Both the position numbers and the translations under genes were made by a program. Of a DNA stretch of 64,000 nt, positions 54,105 to 62,451 are shown in pieces; the stretch's first letter is position 1, and each line of letters opens with the position of its first letter. The DNA is from Proteiniphilum acetatigenes DSM 18083 (GTDB lineage: Bacteria; Bacteroidota; Bacteroidia; Bacteroidales; Dysgonomonadaceae): assembly GCF_000380985.1 (NCBI RefSeq), contig NZ_KB905702.1, positions 1 to 64,000 of the forward strand. Reading direction: 5' to 3'. The notes beneath the pieces were generated by a model. That model had not been told where the DNA came from and made no database searches. It worked only from the letters and a program-made list of their open reading frames with translations.

Positions 54105-54599
54105 TCATTTCTTTTTAAAAATAGAGACGTTGATAATTCCGTTACAGCCTATTACAGAACTCAAAGGATAAGCCCTAATATTCTCGTAATCTTTATTCGG
54201 ATCATGGACGATATTTAAATCTGTATCACAGATAACGGCATGTGTGTCCATATCCGACCAGTTAAAATATTTAGGAGACAATACAGAGGCATAAAATAGT
54301 CCGTCTACCCCTTGATAATTCTTTAGGTTTTCATCGGTCAATAAAGACCATTTGTCGAATTTCGGGACTTCCAGACATTCAAAAGTAGGGTTCATCAATG
54401 TTCCCCAGGTCTTGTTATGAAGCATCCCGTCATATTCATAGCCTTTTGACTCGACATAATCACAGAACAACTCAAACCAATTATTATGCTCTATAAATGC
54501 TGGCACATTTTCATACTCATCATCAAACAGGGAAGCCATTGCCGCCTGCATACAATCTCCGTGCCCCTGGTCAACCCTTCTTTGGTATATCTTTTTCAC
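54105..54599 (-). CDS. C39-like cysteine-peptidase-fold protein of the lysis cassette
   Basis: 164 residues. GDCMQAAMASLF (Cys16), SDMDTHAVICDTDLNIVHDP (His and Asp) give the Cys-His-Asp order of C39/papain-like proteins. No signal peptide. It lies between the endolysin and the spanin-like gene. It could help in lysis, process a phage protein, or be inactive; there is no direct evidence. Confidence 0.5.
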   Translation of the reverse strand: MKKIYQRRVDQGHGDCMQAAMASLFDDEYENVPAFIEHNNWFELFCDYVESKGYEYDGMLHNKTWGTLMNPTFECLEVPKFDKWSLLTDENLKNYQGVDGLFYASVLSPKYFNWSDMDTHAVICDTDLNIVHDPNKDYENIRAYPLSSVIGCNGIINVSIFKKK

Positions 54600-54600
54600 A

Positions 54601-54789
54601 TCAAAACGTTTTACTTGTACTTAATTCATCTTCATAATACAACAATGCTTCCTTTTCAGCCCCAAACGTCACTATATAACTCCAGGATCCTTCTCTCATG
54701 GAATATCTACAATCCAACACCACGCCCTGATCACTGTCGGGCGTGATGTGGTACACTTTTTCTCCGATATTGAATTTTGGATTTCTCAT
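54601..54789 (-). CDS. Small SH3-like phage protein
   Basis: 62 residues. FNIGEKVYHITPDSDQGVV, then a beta-rich half (SWSYIVTFGAEKEALLYYED), fits a small SH3/KOW-like barrel. Its ATG overlaps the endolysin stop by 4 bases. Confidence 0.5.
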   Translation of the reverse strand: MRNPKFNIGEKVYHITPDSDQGVVLDCRYSMREGSWSYIVTFGAEKEALLYYEDELSTSKTF

Positions 54790-55373
54790 GATGCGTTTTT
54801 TATTGCTGATAGAAATTTATAGTGATACGTTGCGATCAGGTGGGCTTTATCTATACCGTTGATAATTCGCCGGGCATTGACGGGATCATCTTTTGTAACG
54901 TTGAAATAGTTTTCAAGCGAAACACCTGTAAAATCGCCTCTATTCGATTTCCCTTTCGTCATACCCTCGATCATGATCTTTGCGCTGATCTCGGGAACTA
55001 ACGCCAGTTCGGGTTGTTCGAGTAACGGGATATCTAACAGTTTGCCCATTAATTCGTAATTCTCATACCACGTTAACTGCACGTCGCCCCGGCCGTAGTA
55101 GATTTTATCGGGATGAGTGTAGGGTTTACGGTCGTGCCTGATTTTCTGACCGTACGGTTTCCCCCAGCCTTTGCCATATTCTTCAATAGGGATCATTTTT
55201 TTATCCGTCTCATGGTAAACAGTGGCAAGCATATAGGCAAGCCAACGAATATCAGTATATCCGGATTGCTCCCAGGCATTCAACTTGAAGTTTATTCCGT
55301 CGACCTGGCTTTGAGTGAGCCGACCGGAAAAGAGTGAATGTCTTATTTCGCTGAAAAATATCGTTCTATTCAT
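54786..55373 (-). CDS. GH19-like endolysin
   Basis: 195 residues. AYMLATVYHETDKKMIPIEE (with Glu55 and Glu64/65) and YYGRGDVQLTWYENYELMGK are typical of GH19/lysozyme-like muralytic domains. No signal peptide, so export would depend on the holin upstream. It degrades peptidoglycan at the end of infection. Confidence 0.85.
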   Translation of the reverse strand: MNRTIFFSEIRHSLFSGRLTQSQVDGINFKLNAWEQSGYTDIRWLAYMLATVYHETDKKMIPIEEYGKGWGKPYGQKIRHDRKPYTHPDKIYYGRGDVQLTWYENYELMGKLLDIPLLEQPELALVPEISAKIMIEGMTKGKSNRGDFTGVSLENYFNVTKDDPVNARRIINGIDKAHLIATYHYKFLSAIKNAS

Positions 55374-55815
55374 TGCTGCTCTTCCTTTTTAAGCCTAAAT
55401 ACTCTTTTAGACGGAAAAATATCTCCGTACTCAAGATCTCATAGATGAATTGGATAGCCTTGTCTTTTGGGAAGATAATCGTTGCGTTGCGGAATGAATT
55501 GGTAAGGTAAAAATAACTCACAATCAGAGTAAAATAAACGATAACCGTTTCCGGCAGTTCAGCCTTAAAGAATGTCATGGCATATAAGACGAAAATGACG
55601 GTGATATAGAAACCGAATAGCTTCACGCCTTCTTTTGCCTTCTCCATACTGAACCCCTCTTTCTCCTTTGCTGCAGCTATCATCCCTGTTATAAAATTGA
55701 TGCAGAATCCTGCAAAAAGAGCGATAAATGCAAAGTAAAAATCAACACAAATACTTATCAACCCGGTTAGAAGCAACGCGCCGATGTCTTTCAATTTAAT
55801 AAGAGCTTCATCCAT
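55366..55815 (-). CDS. Phage holin
   Basis: 149 residues with three to four membrane segments (LLLTGLISICVDFYFAFIAL, FAGFCINFITGMIAA, LFGFYITVIFVLYAMTFF, VIVYFTLIVSYFYL) and a charged C-terminus. It fits the Bacteroidales phage holin type. Overlaps the endolysin start by 8 bases; first gene of the lysis cassette. Confidence 0.8.
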   Translation of the reverse strand: MDEALIKLKDIGALLLTGLISICVDFYFAFIALFAGFCINFITGMIAAAKEKEGFSMEKAKEGVKLFGFYITVIFVLYAMTFFKAELPETVIVYFTLIVSYFYLTNSFRNATIIFPKDKAIQFIYEILSTEIFFRLKEYLGLKRKSSNE

Positions 55816-55861
55816 AATCGTTGTTTCTATTAAAATATATTTGATTGATTTTTTCGGAATA

Positions 55862-55893
55862 AAAAACCGGCTATCTTCACAGACGGCCGGCCC
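55862..55893 (-). terminator. Terminator after the tail assembly chaperone
   Basis: On the minus strand, CCGGC...GCCGG with a 14-base loop is followed by TTTTTTATT. It closes the structural operon just before the holin gene, showing that no tape-measure or tail genes follow here. Confidence 0.65.
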
Positions 55894-55960
55894 AAATTAA
55901 CTATTATAAAACTTAACAATATAAAATCACAGTTTGATATGAGACAATATAAAATATAAC

Positions 55961-56332
55961 TCACAAATTCTTTTCGGCCTTGATGAATTTCCCGATATCC
56001 TTATACTTCTTCACCCGGTTAGTTTTCGAAGGATCATCCCAATCAGGAAGTTCAATCCATTCATATTCACCGCCCTCGTCTTCCCCGGATTTTTCTTCTT
56101 TGTTCCGTTCATTCCAGAGGTATGAATATTCCGATAACATCGCACGGATGAGGGTAAAACTGCTATCAAGCGTTTGTTCATAGGACAATCCCAGCGCTTC
56201 CTGGACATTCACCAGGAACATTACTCCGCTGACCGGTCTGTTTTCATCCAGCTTTCGAGATTTTTTCGAGCGGCTATTATCTCCGCTTCCGTCATTGGGC
56301 TCACGCTCTGAACGGTCGTGATAGATTTGCAA
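55961..56332 (-). CDS. Downstream (T) part of the frameshifted tail assembly chaperone
   Basis: 123 residues in the -1 frame relative to the upstream gene. The useful part starts after the slip (KSRKLDENRPVSGVMFLVNV) and contains SYEQTLDSSFTLIRAMLSEY, an acidic region and a basic end. It overlaps the end of the upstream gene by 112 bases. Expected to be made mainly as a G-GT-type fusion of about 262 residues; an internal ATG at 56221 is another option. Confidence 0.7.
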   Translation of the reverse strand: MQIYHDRSEREPNDGSGDNSRSKKSRKLDENRPVSGVMFLVNVQEALGLSYEQTLDSSFTLIRAMLSEYSYLWNERNKEEKSGEDEGGEYEWIELPDWDDPSKTNRVKKYKDIGKFIKAEKNL

Positions 56333-56748
56333 AAAGGGTTATAACCGATCCGGAAGAGGATTGCATTCAATAGGATGTAGATATCTTTCCATGTGCAATT
56401 ATCTTTCAATACTTCTTTAAACCATGCCGGGGGATCACTTTTTTTGTTATGTATCCCGATACAAAGAATATCGATCAATAGATCATCATACTTTGAAATT
56501 ACTTCGGTTAGCTCTGCATCAGGGAGGGGATCTTCTTTCGCTATTACCTTGTCAAAATCCGATTTGTCGATCGACAACAAAAGAGGTTTCAATTTAAACC
56601 AGGTGCGAACGGTGATGGGAGAAATTACAATCGAATCGCCGGGATCTTTACCAGCCGGCAGGCTATCCCGGTTGCTGAAATCAAAAGGGATTTTCAGCGA
56701 CTGTTCGGTTATCGTATTTGCTTCGAGTTGCACGAATTCTTTAATCAT
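56221..56748 (-). CDS. Tail assembly chaperone (G part)
   Basis: 175 residues, helical and acidic (IVISPITVRTWFKLKPLLLS). It lies directly after the tail-tube gene, as in siphophages. At codons 161-163 the message reads A AAA AAT (56266-56260), a canonical -1 slippery heptamer. A slip fuses it to the downstream frame. The two products chaperone the tape measure before tail assembly. Confidence 0.75.
   Translation of the reverse strand: MIKEFVQLEANTITEQSLKIPFDFSNRDSLPAGKDPGDSIVISPITVRTWFKLKPLLLSIDKSDFDKVIAKEDPLPDAELTEVISKYDDLLIDILCIGIHNKKSDPPAWFKEVLKDNCTWKDIYILLNAILFRIGYNPFCKSITTVQSVSPMTEAEIIAARKNLESWMKTDRSAE
56260..56266 (-). promoter_or_regulatory. Programmed -1 frameshift site A_AAA_AAT
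   Basis: On the minus strand the heptamer is A AAA AAT with zero-frame codons CGA AAA AAT (Arg161, Lys162, Asn163). Reading -1 from here stays open for 99 more residues to 55961. Zero frame ends 12 codons later. No long downstream hairpin was identified by eye. Confidence 0.7.
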
Positions 56749-56768
56749 ACTTTTCTTTTAATATATAA

Positions 56769-56795
56769 AAGGCCGGACAATAACGCCCGGCCCAA
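56769..56795 (-). terminator. Hairpin between the tail-tube gene and the chaperone gene
   Basis: GGCCGGGC pairs with GTCCGGCC around a short AATAAC loop, with T-rich sequence after it on the minus strand. As a partial terminator it would lower chaperone expression relative to the abundant tube protein. Confidence 0.5.
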
Positions 56796-56816
56796 TCAAA
56801 AATGACAAAGAGAGAA

Positions 56817-57362
56817 TTAAGGAACGGCTACAACCTTCCTGGAGAAAGCGTACCCTTGCACACCGGCTGCAGATATGGCAGCCTGCTTATAATACCTTAC
56901 CATCAGCAGCTCGACGTTATCTTTCGTGGGAGCCTGTGAAAATTTAGCCACAATTTTCGCATTCACGATCGTGTAGATAACCTTTTTGCCGTTGATCGGC
57001 ATTGATTCGATCTCGATTGTCTTGTTGATCGAAGGAATGCTGACAGCTTCCTGCCATTCATCGAGAGGGGCGGCCTCGGTACCTTCGTTATGCACGCCAC
57101 CCATGACCTCTTTGATTATATCATTGGAGGGTGTGGGGTAGGATACCTCAACGTAATCCGTTGATCCTTTCTTGAAGTGAGAATACAATGGTTCGTCCGT
57201 ACCTTCAATCGGGATACGGACCTCTTCCGGATCAGAAAAATTGAATGCAACCGCATTTTCCGACGGATTCGGCATTGTCTTTGGATTTGCGGTGCCGGGA
57301 ACGCCGTCACCAACGTCAAAATGGCGTACTTCCTTTACGCCCATTGCAATAGGTCTACTCAT
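56817..57362 (-). CDS. Major tail (tube) protein
   Basis: 181 residues, beta-rich. MSRPIAMGVKEVRHFDVGDG is a typical start of small siphophage tube proteins; the C-terminal half (SINKTIEIESMPINGKKVIY) fits too. It is followed by a hairpin and the tail chaperone and overlaps the upstream gene by 8 bases. Confidence 0.75.
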   Translation of the reverse strand: MSRPIAMGVKEVRHFDVGDGVPGTANPKTMPNPSENAVAFNFSDPEEVRIPIEGTDEPLYSHFKKGSTDYVEVSYPTPSNDIIKEVMGGVHNEGTEAAPLDEWQEAVSIPSINKTIEIESMPINGKKVIYTIVNAKIVAKFSQAPTKDNVELLMVRYYKQAAISAAGVQGYAFSRKVVAVP

Positions 57363-57753
57363 AATCTTCTATATTTTTTTGAGTGTTAATAATTACTTTA
57401 ATATTGGTGCAATCGAAGTTTTCTTTTGCACCTGTCAACCTGACTGAGCCTGACAGTTCAACGTCACGATATTGCCCGTTTTCCGGCTTGATTTTCTTTA
57501 GTTCCGTGCGGACTTTCCTTTTCACTTCACGCATCAATGGACGGTTTGGCATTCCATTTGGGTATAGCTTAATGAAAATATTCACGTTCACCGGCATTTT
57601 ATTTTGCCAGTCGAATTCGTGATATTCCATCCCGGATATAACGATATGGTTTTCTTCTACGCCGGTAGCCGAATTATCCTTATAAATCGTCAGCCCTGTA
57701 TTGGCGGCTGCAACGTGGTTGTAAACCAAATCTATGATATCGAATTCATCCAT
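57355..57753 (-). CDS. Tail terminator/completion-like protein
   Basis: 132 residues. FDIIDLVYNHVAAANTGLTI, then MPVNVNIFIKLYPNGMPNRP, resembles the gpU/gp17-like tail terminator family. Position between the HK97-gp10-like gene and the tube gene supports this. Confidence 0.65.
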   Translation of the reverse strand: MDEFDIIDLVYNHVAAANTGLTIYKDNSATGVEENHIVISGMEYHEFDWQNKMPVNVNIFIKLYPNGMPNRPLMREVKRKVRTELKKIKPENGQYRDVELSGSVRLTGAKENFDCTNIKVIINTQKNIEDYE

Positions 57754-57755
57754 AT

Positions 57756-58220
57756 TTAAGCTCTATCGAATTGTGTTTGAATCGCCTTCCGCATCCATTC
57801 CTCTGTTTTGATATTGGCAGCCGTAATAACATCCTTGCTTTCCATCGCTTCAACATATACGGCGTACTCCATTCCAGCCAGGCCAATCAGGACCATGCCG
57901 GTGTTGTGTGTATTAGCGAGAGTGCGTGCCAGGCGCCTCGCTTTTTCAACACCCTCTTTCCCGTCTGTGCCGGACTGTACGATCTTGAAATTATCGCCTT
58001 CGATACTTCCATTCTCTACTATCACGTAGCCAATTGACGATCGCAAATTGCCGGTATGGTCGATATACTTCCCGCTTTCACGTGCGTATTTGACAAACAT
58101 TTCACCGGCCGCCTGTAACAGGGTATACGTTTTTGCATGTACACGGTCCTCGAAGATCTTCATCCAACGGTTCAAATCAGACTTGGTAAATAATGGGGTT
58201 ATGCCGGCTTTCTTGCTCAT
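57756..58220 (-). CDS. HK97-gp10-like minor structural protein
   Basis: 154 residues. LLQAAGEMFVKYARESGKYI, DHTGNLRSSIGYVIV and NTGMVLIGLAGMEYAVYVEA follow the HK97-gp10 pattern (tail completion/neck). Overlaps the upstream gene by 4 bases. Confidence 0.75.
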   Translation of the reverse strand: MSKKAGITPLFTKSDLNRWMKIFEDRVHAKTYTLLQAAGEMFVKYARESGKYIDHTGNLRSSIGYVIVENGSIEGDNFKIVQSGTDGKEGVEKARRLARTLANTHNTGMVLIGLAGMEYAVYVEAMESKDVITAANIKTEEWMRKAIQTQFDRA

Positions 58221-58519
58221 ACTGAAATAACGTTATGCGATTGCCAGGGAAACCAACAAATGATATTACGCTTTATGCCCAATTCCGGCACTTCCAAGAT
58301 CGTGGCGCCTTCCATTTTCTTGATAGGAGTGTAGAATTCACCACGAACAATGACCTCATTACCGGCTGCATTCACCCGGATTACGTCGCTGGTATCGACA
58401 GGATCAAATCGGCCGATGATCTCGACCGTATCCGTACTCCCTTCAACCCATTCGCCGTTTTCCACATGCCCTGCAATTTCGACGGTTACAAGTGCCTTAT
58501 GTCGGAATCGTTTTACCAT
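58217..58519 (-). CDS. Head-tail connector (stopper-like) protein
   Basis: 100 residues, beta-rich (ALVTVEIAGHVENGEWVEGS). It has the size, position and strand pattern of a head closure protein. Overlaps neighbours by a few bases. Confidence 0.6.
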   Translation of the reverse strand: MVKRFRHKALVTVEIAGHVENGEWVEGSTDTVEIIGRFDPVDTSDVIRVNAAGNEVIVRGEFYTPIKKMEGATILEVPELGIKRNIICWFPWQSHNVISV

Positions 58520-58845
58520 ATATCGCTTGCTTTGCCACGCGGAACGGATATTCTGTTAGTGATCGTATTTGCCTTTTCCGGCTCTCCGTTCTCTTTGTAC
58601 AACCGGGCCGCTGTTTTCTCGAAATAGCTGCGGGGATAGGATATAGAGAGTTTGTTTTCCGTGAAGTCCGGCAAATTTACGGCTGCCGAAAGTGCATCGG
58701 CGATTGTGAGGTTTACCGTTTTTGCATCAACCGTGTTGAGCTCGGCCGCCCCGTTAAGGGAGCGACCGGCCAACAAGAGAGAGAGATAAGCTTCCGGAAA
58801 ATCAGCCAGGCCGGGAAAAGACAATATCGTTTCTTGAACGGTCAT
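58513..58845 (-). CDS. Head-tail adaptor-like protein
   Basis: 110 residues, helical (SFPGLADFPEAYLSLLLAGR). Small size and position right after the capsid gene fit a gp6-like adaptor of the head-tail connector. Assignment rests on gene order more than on motif. Confidence 0.55.
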   Translation of the reverse strand: MTVQETILSFPGLADFPEAYLSLLLAGRSLNGAAELNTVDAKTVNLTIADALSAAVNLPDFTENKLSISYPRSYFEKTAARLYKENGEPEKANTITNRISVPRGKASDIW

Positions 58846-58848
58846 ATT

Positions 58849-59961
58849 TTATTCTTCGTCGGTTGCTTCCGTATTACCTTCCGGCCATGCGGTCGCGTCG
58901 GTTTTAAGAATATACATCGCATCCGGATCGTTCACCACAGGGATGGCATTGGCTTCCGCCTTGGTCCACTCCTTGAACGGTTCCAGTTCCGACCACTTTG
59001 AGATAAAGACGAAGTCTTTCTTCACGGTAATGGCCAGCTTCTTGTACGCTTCATTGTTTTCAGCCGCAATGGGGCCATGCTGGATATCACCAACCTTCAG
59101 GTCTTCCAGGAAGGTAACACGGTTAGCCTCCCAGGGATTCACAGTGGTGCGGTTGTGAGCTTTGTCCTCAATACGAACAGCGGGATTCACAATAACAATC
59201 TGAACAGGGTTTTCCTGAGCAGACAAGTAATCATTGATCACCTGTTTTGTCACGGTCAGCTTGTTGGTGTTGTTCACCCAGCCTTTCAGCTTGTCAACGG
59301 TCGATTTTTGCTTTTTCAAAAGAGAAAAAGTGTCCGACCGCATGATAACGTACTTGATTGATACGCCATCGGCGGCAGCGGCCACTACGGTATCTTCGAT
59401 ATCTTGCAGCCCATCAGCGGTAGCAGTCGTAGCCCAGTTGACGGACGCTACCCTTTTGTTCGCGTTCGGCATTCCGCAACCGACGAACTCCTCGGTTACC
59501 ACGCCGTTGTTATTCGTCGAGTTGAGGACGAAACCGGCATTCGACATAAGTTGCATGCACCACCATTCAAAACGTCCACGAACACCGTTATACACGAAAT
59601 CCTGATCTTTGAAGGCTAAGTCGAGCAACGCCTGCAGGTCAGCGTCACCGGCAACGTCGCGGCTCAATTGCTGGTATTCGTTCCAGTCACTCTCGTTCAT
59701 CCCGCGCTTGAGAGCTGTTTTCGGGATGTCCCCGGACATTTTGCCGATCACTTCACGCTTTTTGATAGGCGCGGAAGCGTCATAGCTGATCACGTCGGCA
59801 ATAACCGGCGCCCCTTTTTCACCCGTAAGGGTTTCCCATTTCAGGGATGTTTTGGCTTTGATACCGAAAAAATTAGGGAAATACACGGGTTTCACGTGCC
59901 TGGTGTTCAGGCGTGCTTCCATATTTTTCCGGTTCACTTGTTTGATTAAACTTCTTTCCAT
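58849..59961 (-). CDS. Major capsid protein
   Basis: 370 residues. The sequence VKPVYFPNFFGIKAKTSLKW and APVIADVISYDASAPIKKRE resembles the phage major capsid protein E family (lambda gpE type), with the HK97 fold expected. It follows a decoration-like and a scaffold-like gene, as usual. The C-terminus is Glu/Asp-rich. Confidence 0.85.
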   Translation of the reverse strand: MERSLIKQVNRKNMEARLNTRHVKPVYFPNFFGIKAKTSLKWETLTGEKGAPVIADVISYDASAPIKKREVIGKMSGDIPKTALKRGMNESDWNEYQQLSRDVAGDADLQALLDLAFKDQDFVYNGVRGRFEWWCMQLMSNAGFVLNSTNNNGVVTEEFVGCGMPNANKRVASVNWATTATADGLQDIEDTVVAAAADGVSIKYVIMRSDTFSLLKKQKSTVDKLKGWVNNTNKLTVTKQVINDYLSAQENPVQIVIVNPAVRIEDKAHNRTTVNPWEANRVTFLEDLKVGDIQHGPIAAENNEAYKKLAITVKKDFVFISKWSELEPFKEWTKAEANAIPVVNDPDAMYILKTDATAWPEGNTEATDEE

Positions 59962-59988
59962 TTATATGCTTTTTAATGGGTTACACAA

Positions 59989-60585
59989 TTATGCGAAGGT
60001 GATCAGCGATATACCGCCTCTCAGTTTCGCTTTGATCGCATCGTCAACCGGATACGGCATTACAGCCTCATTCACGGTACCAATCCTCAAAAGTCCGGAC
60101 TGCTGGTTTGCAACGGTCGTATCAACCTTGTTCATCGTCACGAATTGAGGTTCGTACTTGAATTCCGCATCACCGGCATCGGCGGCTTCTTTCGCCAACA
60201 CCAATACATCCCCAACAGCAGCGGCCCCCAAAGTGGCCGAAACCGTAATCGCGTCGAAATCTTCATCCGACCGGTCAATGGCGGTAATAGCTACGGCGGC
60301 ACCTTCGAGAGATCCACCCAAAGCCACGATTTCACCAACTTTAAAGATGGTTTTCTTTGCGACCTTGTATATAGTAGCGGCAGCAGCAGCGACCACAACC
60401 ACCTTTGCAGTTTTCACGGGGTGATACAGCCCGTTCGCATCTTTTCCGACCACGACGCCGGGAGGCAATTCATCGATCACCCCTTTCAGGTCGGCGCGGG
60501 CAATGGTACCACCGCCAACCACATCCTCGATGATCTTTACAATCACGGGAGGATATTGAAATTCTTTTTCTTTTTTCCTGAACAT
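59989..60585 (-). CDS. Head decoration/stabilisation-like protein
   Basis: 198 residues, Ala/Val-rich and beta-structured (AKVVVVAAAAATIYKVAKKT, then GEIVALGGSLEGAAVAITAI). Position between scaffold and capsid suggests a decoration protein; no clear family. Basic N-terminus. Confidence 0.55.
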   Translation of the reverse strand: MFRKKEKEFQYPPVIVKIIEDVVGGGTIARADLKGVIDELPPGVVVGKDANGLYHPVKTAKVVVVAAAAATIYKVAKKTIFKVGEIVALGGSLEGAAVAITAIDRSDEDFDAITVSATLGAAAVGDVLVLAKEAADAGDAEFKYEPQFVTMNKVDTTVANQQSGLLRIGTVNEAVMPYPVDDAIKAKLRGGISLITFA

Positions 60586-60603
60586 ACTATAAAATATTAA
60601 TGG

Positions 60604-61281
60604 TTACTTTCCTAAACCCAGGTCCACAACTCCGGTATCGGCTGTATCGCTGGTGTCCATAAGTTTTTTCCAGTCCTCAACGGATCGATCACCAGCAGAC
60701 TTGCCCCCGCTCGGTATGTAGTTTTCACCCACATGCTCGTCGATGATGGATTGCCTCAACTCGTTGAACTCAGAGACTTGTGCTTCTATCTCGGCATCGA
60801 TATCTTCAGCGTCGAGATTCACCTTTGCAGCTACCTTTTCGATGAACTTATCATCGATTTTACCTTTCAGTTTCGACTTCACGGTTTCGAGCACCGACAC
60901 ATTCTTTTGAGATTTTACCATGCCTGAAACAAGCCCTGTGAGGGTCTCGATAGATTTGTTTTGCGCTTCAATCATCGCTTTTACAGACGGATCGAGATTA
61001 TCAGGTATTTCGACCTTACCCGGCTCATCATCTTTTTTTGTTTCTACAGGCTTTCCATCTTTCAGGCCGTGTTTTTTCTCATATTCCTCAACGGACTTTT
61101 TGCCAGAATTTTCGGCCTCCTGAATGGATGGCAGAACATTTTCCTTGAAGTTTTTCACGGCGGCGATGATATTGCCGTCTTTTTCTTCCGTGATACCGAA
61201 GATCTTCTCGATACGTGCGGCATATTTCTTGTCAACCCCCTGAACGCCACATTGAGCAGTGATTAATTCTAAGATCGTCAT
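60604..61281 (-). CDS. Scaffolding-like protein
   Basis: 225 residues, highly charged, helical and Lys/Glu-rich (FIEKVAAKVNLDAEDIDAEI). Typical scaffold position before decoration and capsid. First gene of the leftward head-tail operon; no protease domain is present. Confidence 0.65.
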   Translation of the reverse strand: MTILELITAQCGVQGVDKKYAARIEKIFGITEEKDGNIIAAVKNFKENVLPSIQEAENSGKKSVEEYEKKHGLKDGKPVETKKDDEPGKVEIPDNLDPSVKAMIEAQNKSIETLTGLVSGMVKSQKNVSVLETVKSKLKGKIDDKFIEKVAAKVNLDAEDIDAEIEAQVSEFNELRQSIIDEHVGENYIPSGGKSAGDRSVEDWKKLMDTSDTADTGVVDLGLGK

Positions 61282-61333
61282 AAACTTTTTCCTTTAAAAT
61301 ATAAAGGGATTGTGTTTTTCGGACGGGAATAAT

Positions 61334-61362
61334 TATCTTTGCGGAATAACTATTTTAAAACA
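61334..61362 (+). promoter_or_regulatory. Promoter box TATCTTTG and leader motif copy 6 before the gene at 61370
   Basis: TATCTTTG at 61334-61341 matches TAnnTTTG. The phage leader motif, with one extra T (TAACTATTTTAAAACA, 61347-61362), follows, ending 7 bases before the ATG. The divergent scaffold gene must have its own promoter in the same ~90-base gap. Confidence 0.55.
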
Positions 61363-61369
61363 AATCACC

Positions 61370-62029
61370 ATGTGGGTATTTTTCGTGATATTATTCTTTC
61401 TGTTTGTGTTTCTAATAAACTCAATGTTCAAAAAATCAAGAAATAATGGAGATACTTATACCAGCAAACCCCAAAAATTAACGCCGGAAGAGTTAACTAA
61501 ATTAAGTCATGAAGAGTTTGCGGATTATTTATTGGATGAAAAAGTGCCGGATCGCCAATCAATCAACAGAATTTCGGGTAATAATGTAAAAAGCACCTAT
61601 GACAGAAAAACAAAAGAGGCTATCGCCAAATATGAATTTCCATCCCATAAAAGAATATTGGAGGATAGTGTGAATTTAATCCAAACAACTAAAAGTCTTG
61701 AAACATTGATTGGCCGCTATGACATTGCGCTCGAACATTATTTTTGGATCAGAGAACAAATATCCAATGGCGTTCCACTTTATTTTGAATCAAAAGGCAA
61801 CTTTGCGGATGAACTGAAAGAACATGCCAATTATCACATACACAGAATAGCGGAAAATACTTTCAAAACGCATAAATCAAAGATTGCAACGCTAAAAACA
61901 GATAAAGCGAAAGAGAGCCATAAAGAAAAAACGCTGATATTATTGTCCGAATGCATAAACTCTTTAAAGCAAACCGAAAATACCAATGAGTGGATAGCTG
62001 AAATAAATGCTTTACAGAATAAACTGTGA
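61370..62029 (+). CDS. Membrane-anchored accessory (moron-like) protein
   Basis: 219 residues from ATG 61370. One N-terminal membrane segment (WVFFVILFFLFVFLINSMF), then a helical cytoplasmic domain (YDIALEHYFWIREQISNGVP). It has its own promoter inside the leftward structural region, so it is likely expressed independently, perhaps in the lysogen. Family unknown. Confidence 0.6.
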   Translation: MWVFFVILFFLFVFLINSMFKKSRNNGDTYTSKPQKLTPEELTKLSHEEFADYLLDEKVPDRQSINRISGNNVKSTYDRKTKEAIAKYEFPSHKRILEDSVNLIQTTKSLETLIGRYDIALEHYFWIREQISNGVPLYFESKGNFADELKEHANYHIHRIAENTFKTHKSKIATLKTDKAKESHKEKTLILLSECINSLKQTENTNEWIAEINALQNKL

Positions 62030-62044
62030 TCGTTACATACACCA

Positions 62045-62410
62045 TCAATTACCTGATAAGCCATGGTCTTCCTTCTCTTCTTTCCAGATTTCAAGCAGAT
62101 CAACATCGACAGGTAAAAGCTTATCTTTATCCAAAGAGTGTTGATCAATATAGAATCTCATTAAATCTTCATCAATAACATCCCTGTATTCATTTATTTG
62201 GTCAAGAGTAAGAAAAATGGAATCTTTCTCAACCAGTTTTTTTGTTTCCCTTATTAATTTTTTCGTGTCTTCATCAATAAATTTATCATGTTGAGGTTTA
62301 CTCCTACGCTTAGATTGAAGCGATAAAGCATAGACTATTACAATAAGCGAGACAAAAACTACTACAACGTAAATACCCATAGCTGTATGAATTTTTGCAA
62401 AAATAATCAT
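62045..62410 (-). CDS. Small membrane-anchored hypothetical protein
   Basis: 121 residues. N-terminal membrane segment (MGIYVVVVFVSLIVIVYAL, after a short basic start), then a charged helical region. It is convergent with the gene at 61370 (16 bases between stops). The region upstream of its ATG carries the inverted leader motif at 62515-62531. Confidence 0.5.
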   Translation of the reverse strand: MIIFAKIHTAMGIYVVVVFVSLIVIVYALSLQSKRRSKPQHDKFIDEDTKKLIRETKKLVEKDSIFLTLDQINEYRDVIDEDLMRFYIDQHSLDKDKLLPVDVDLLEIWKEEKEDHGLSGN

Positions 62411-62451
62411 TTTCCTTTTGTGGATTAAAAAATTATCTCCATATTTGCAAT

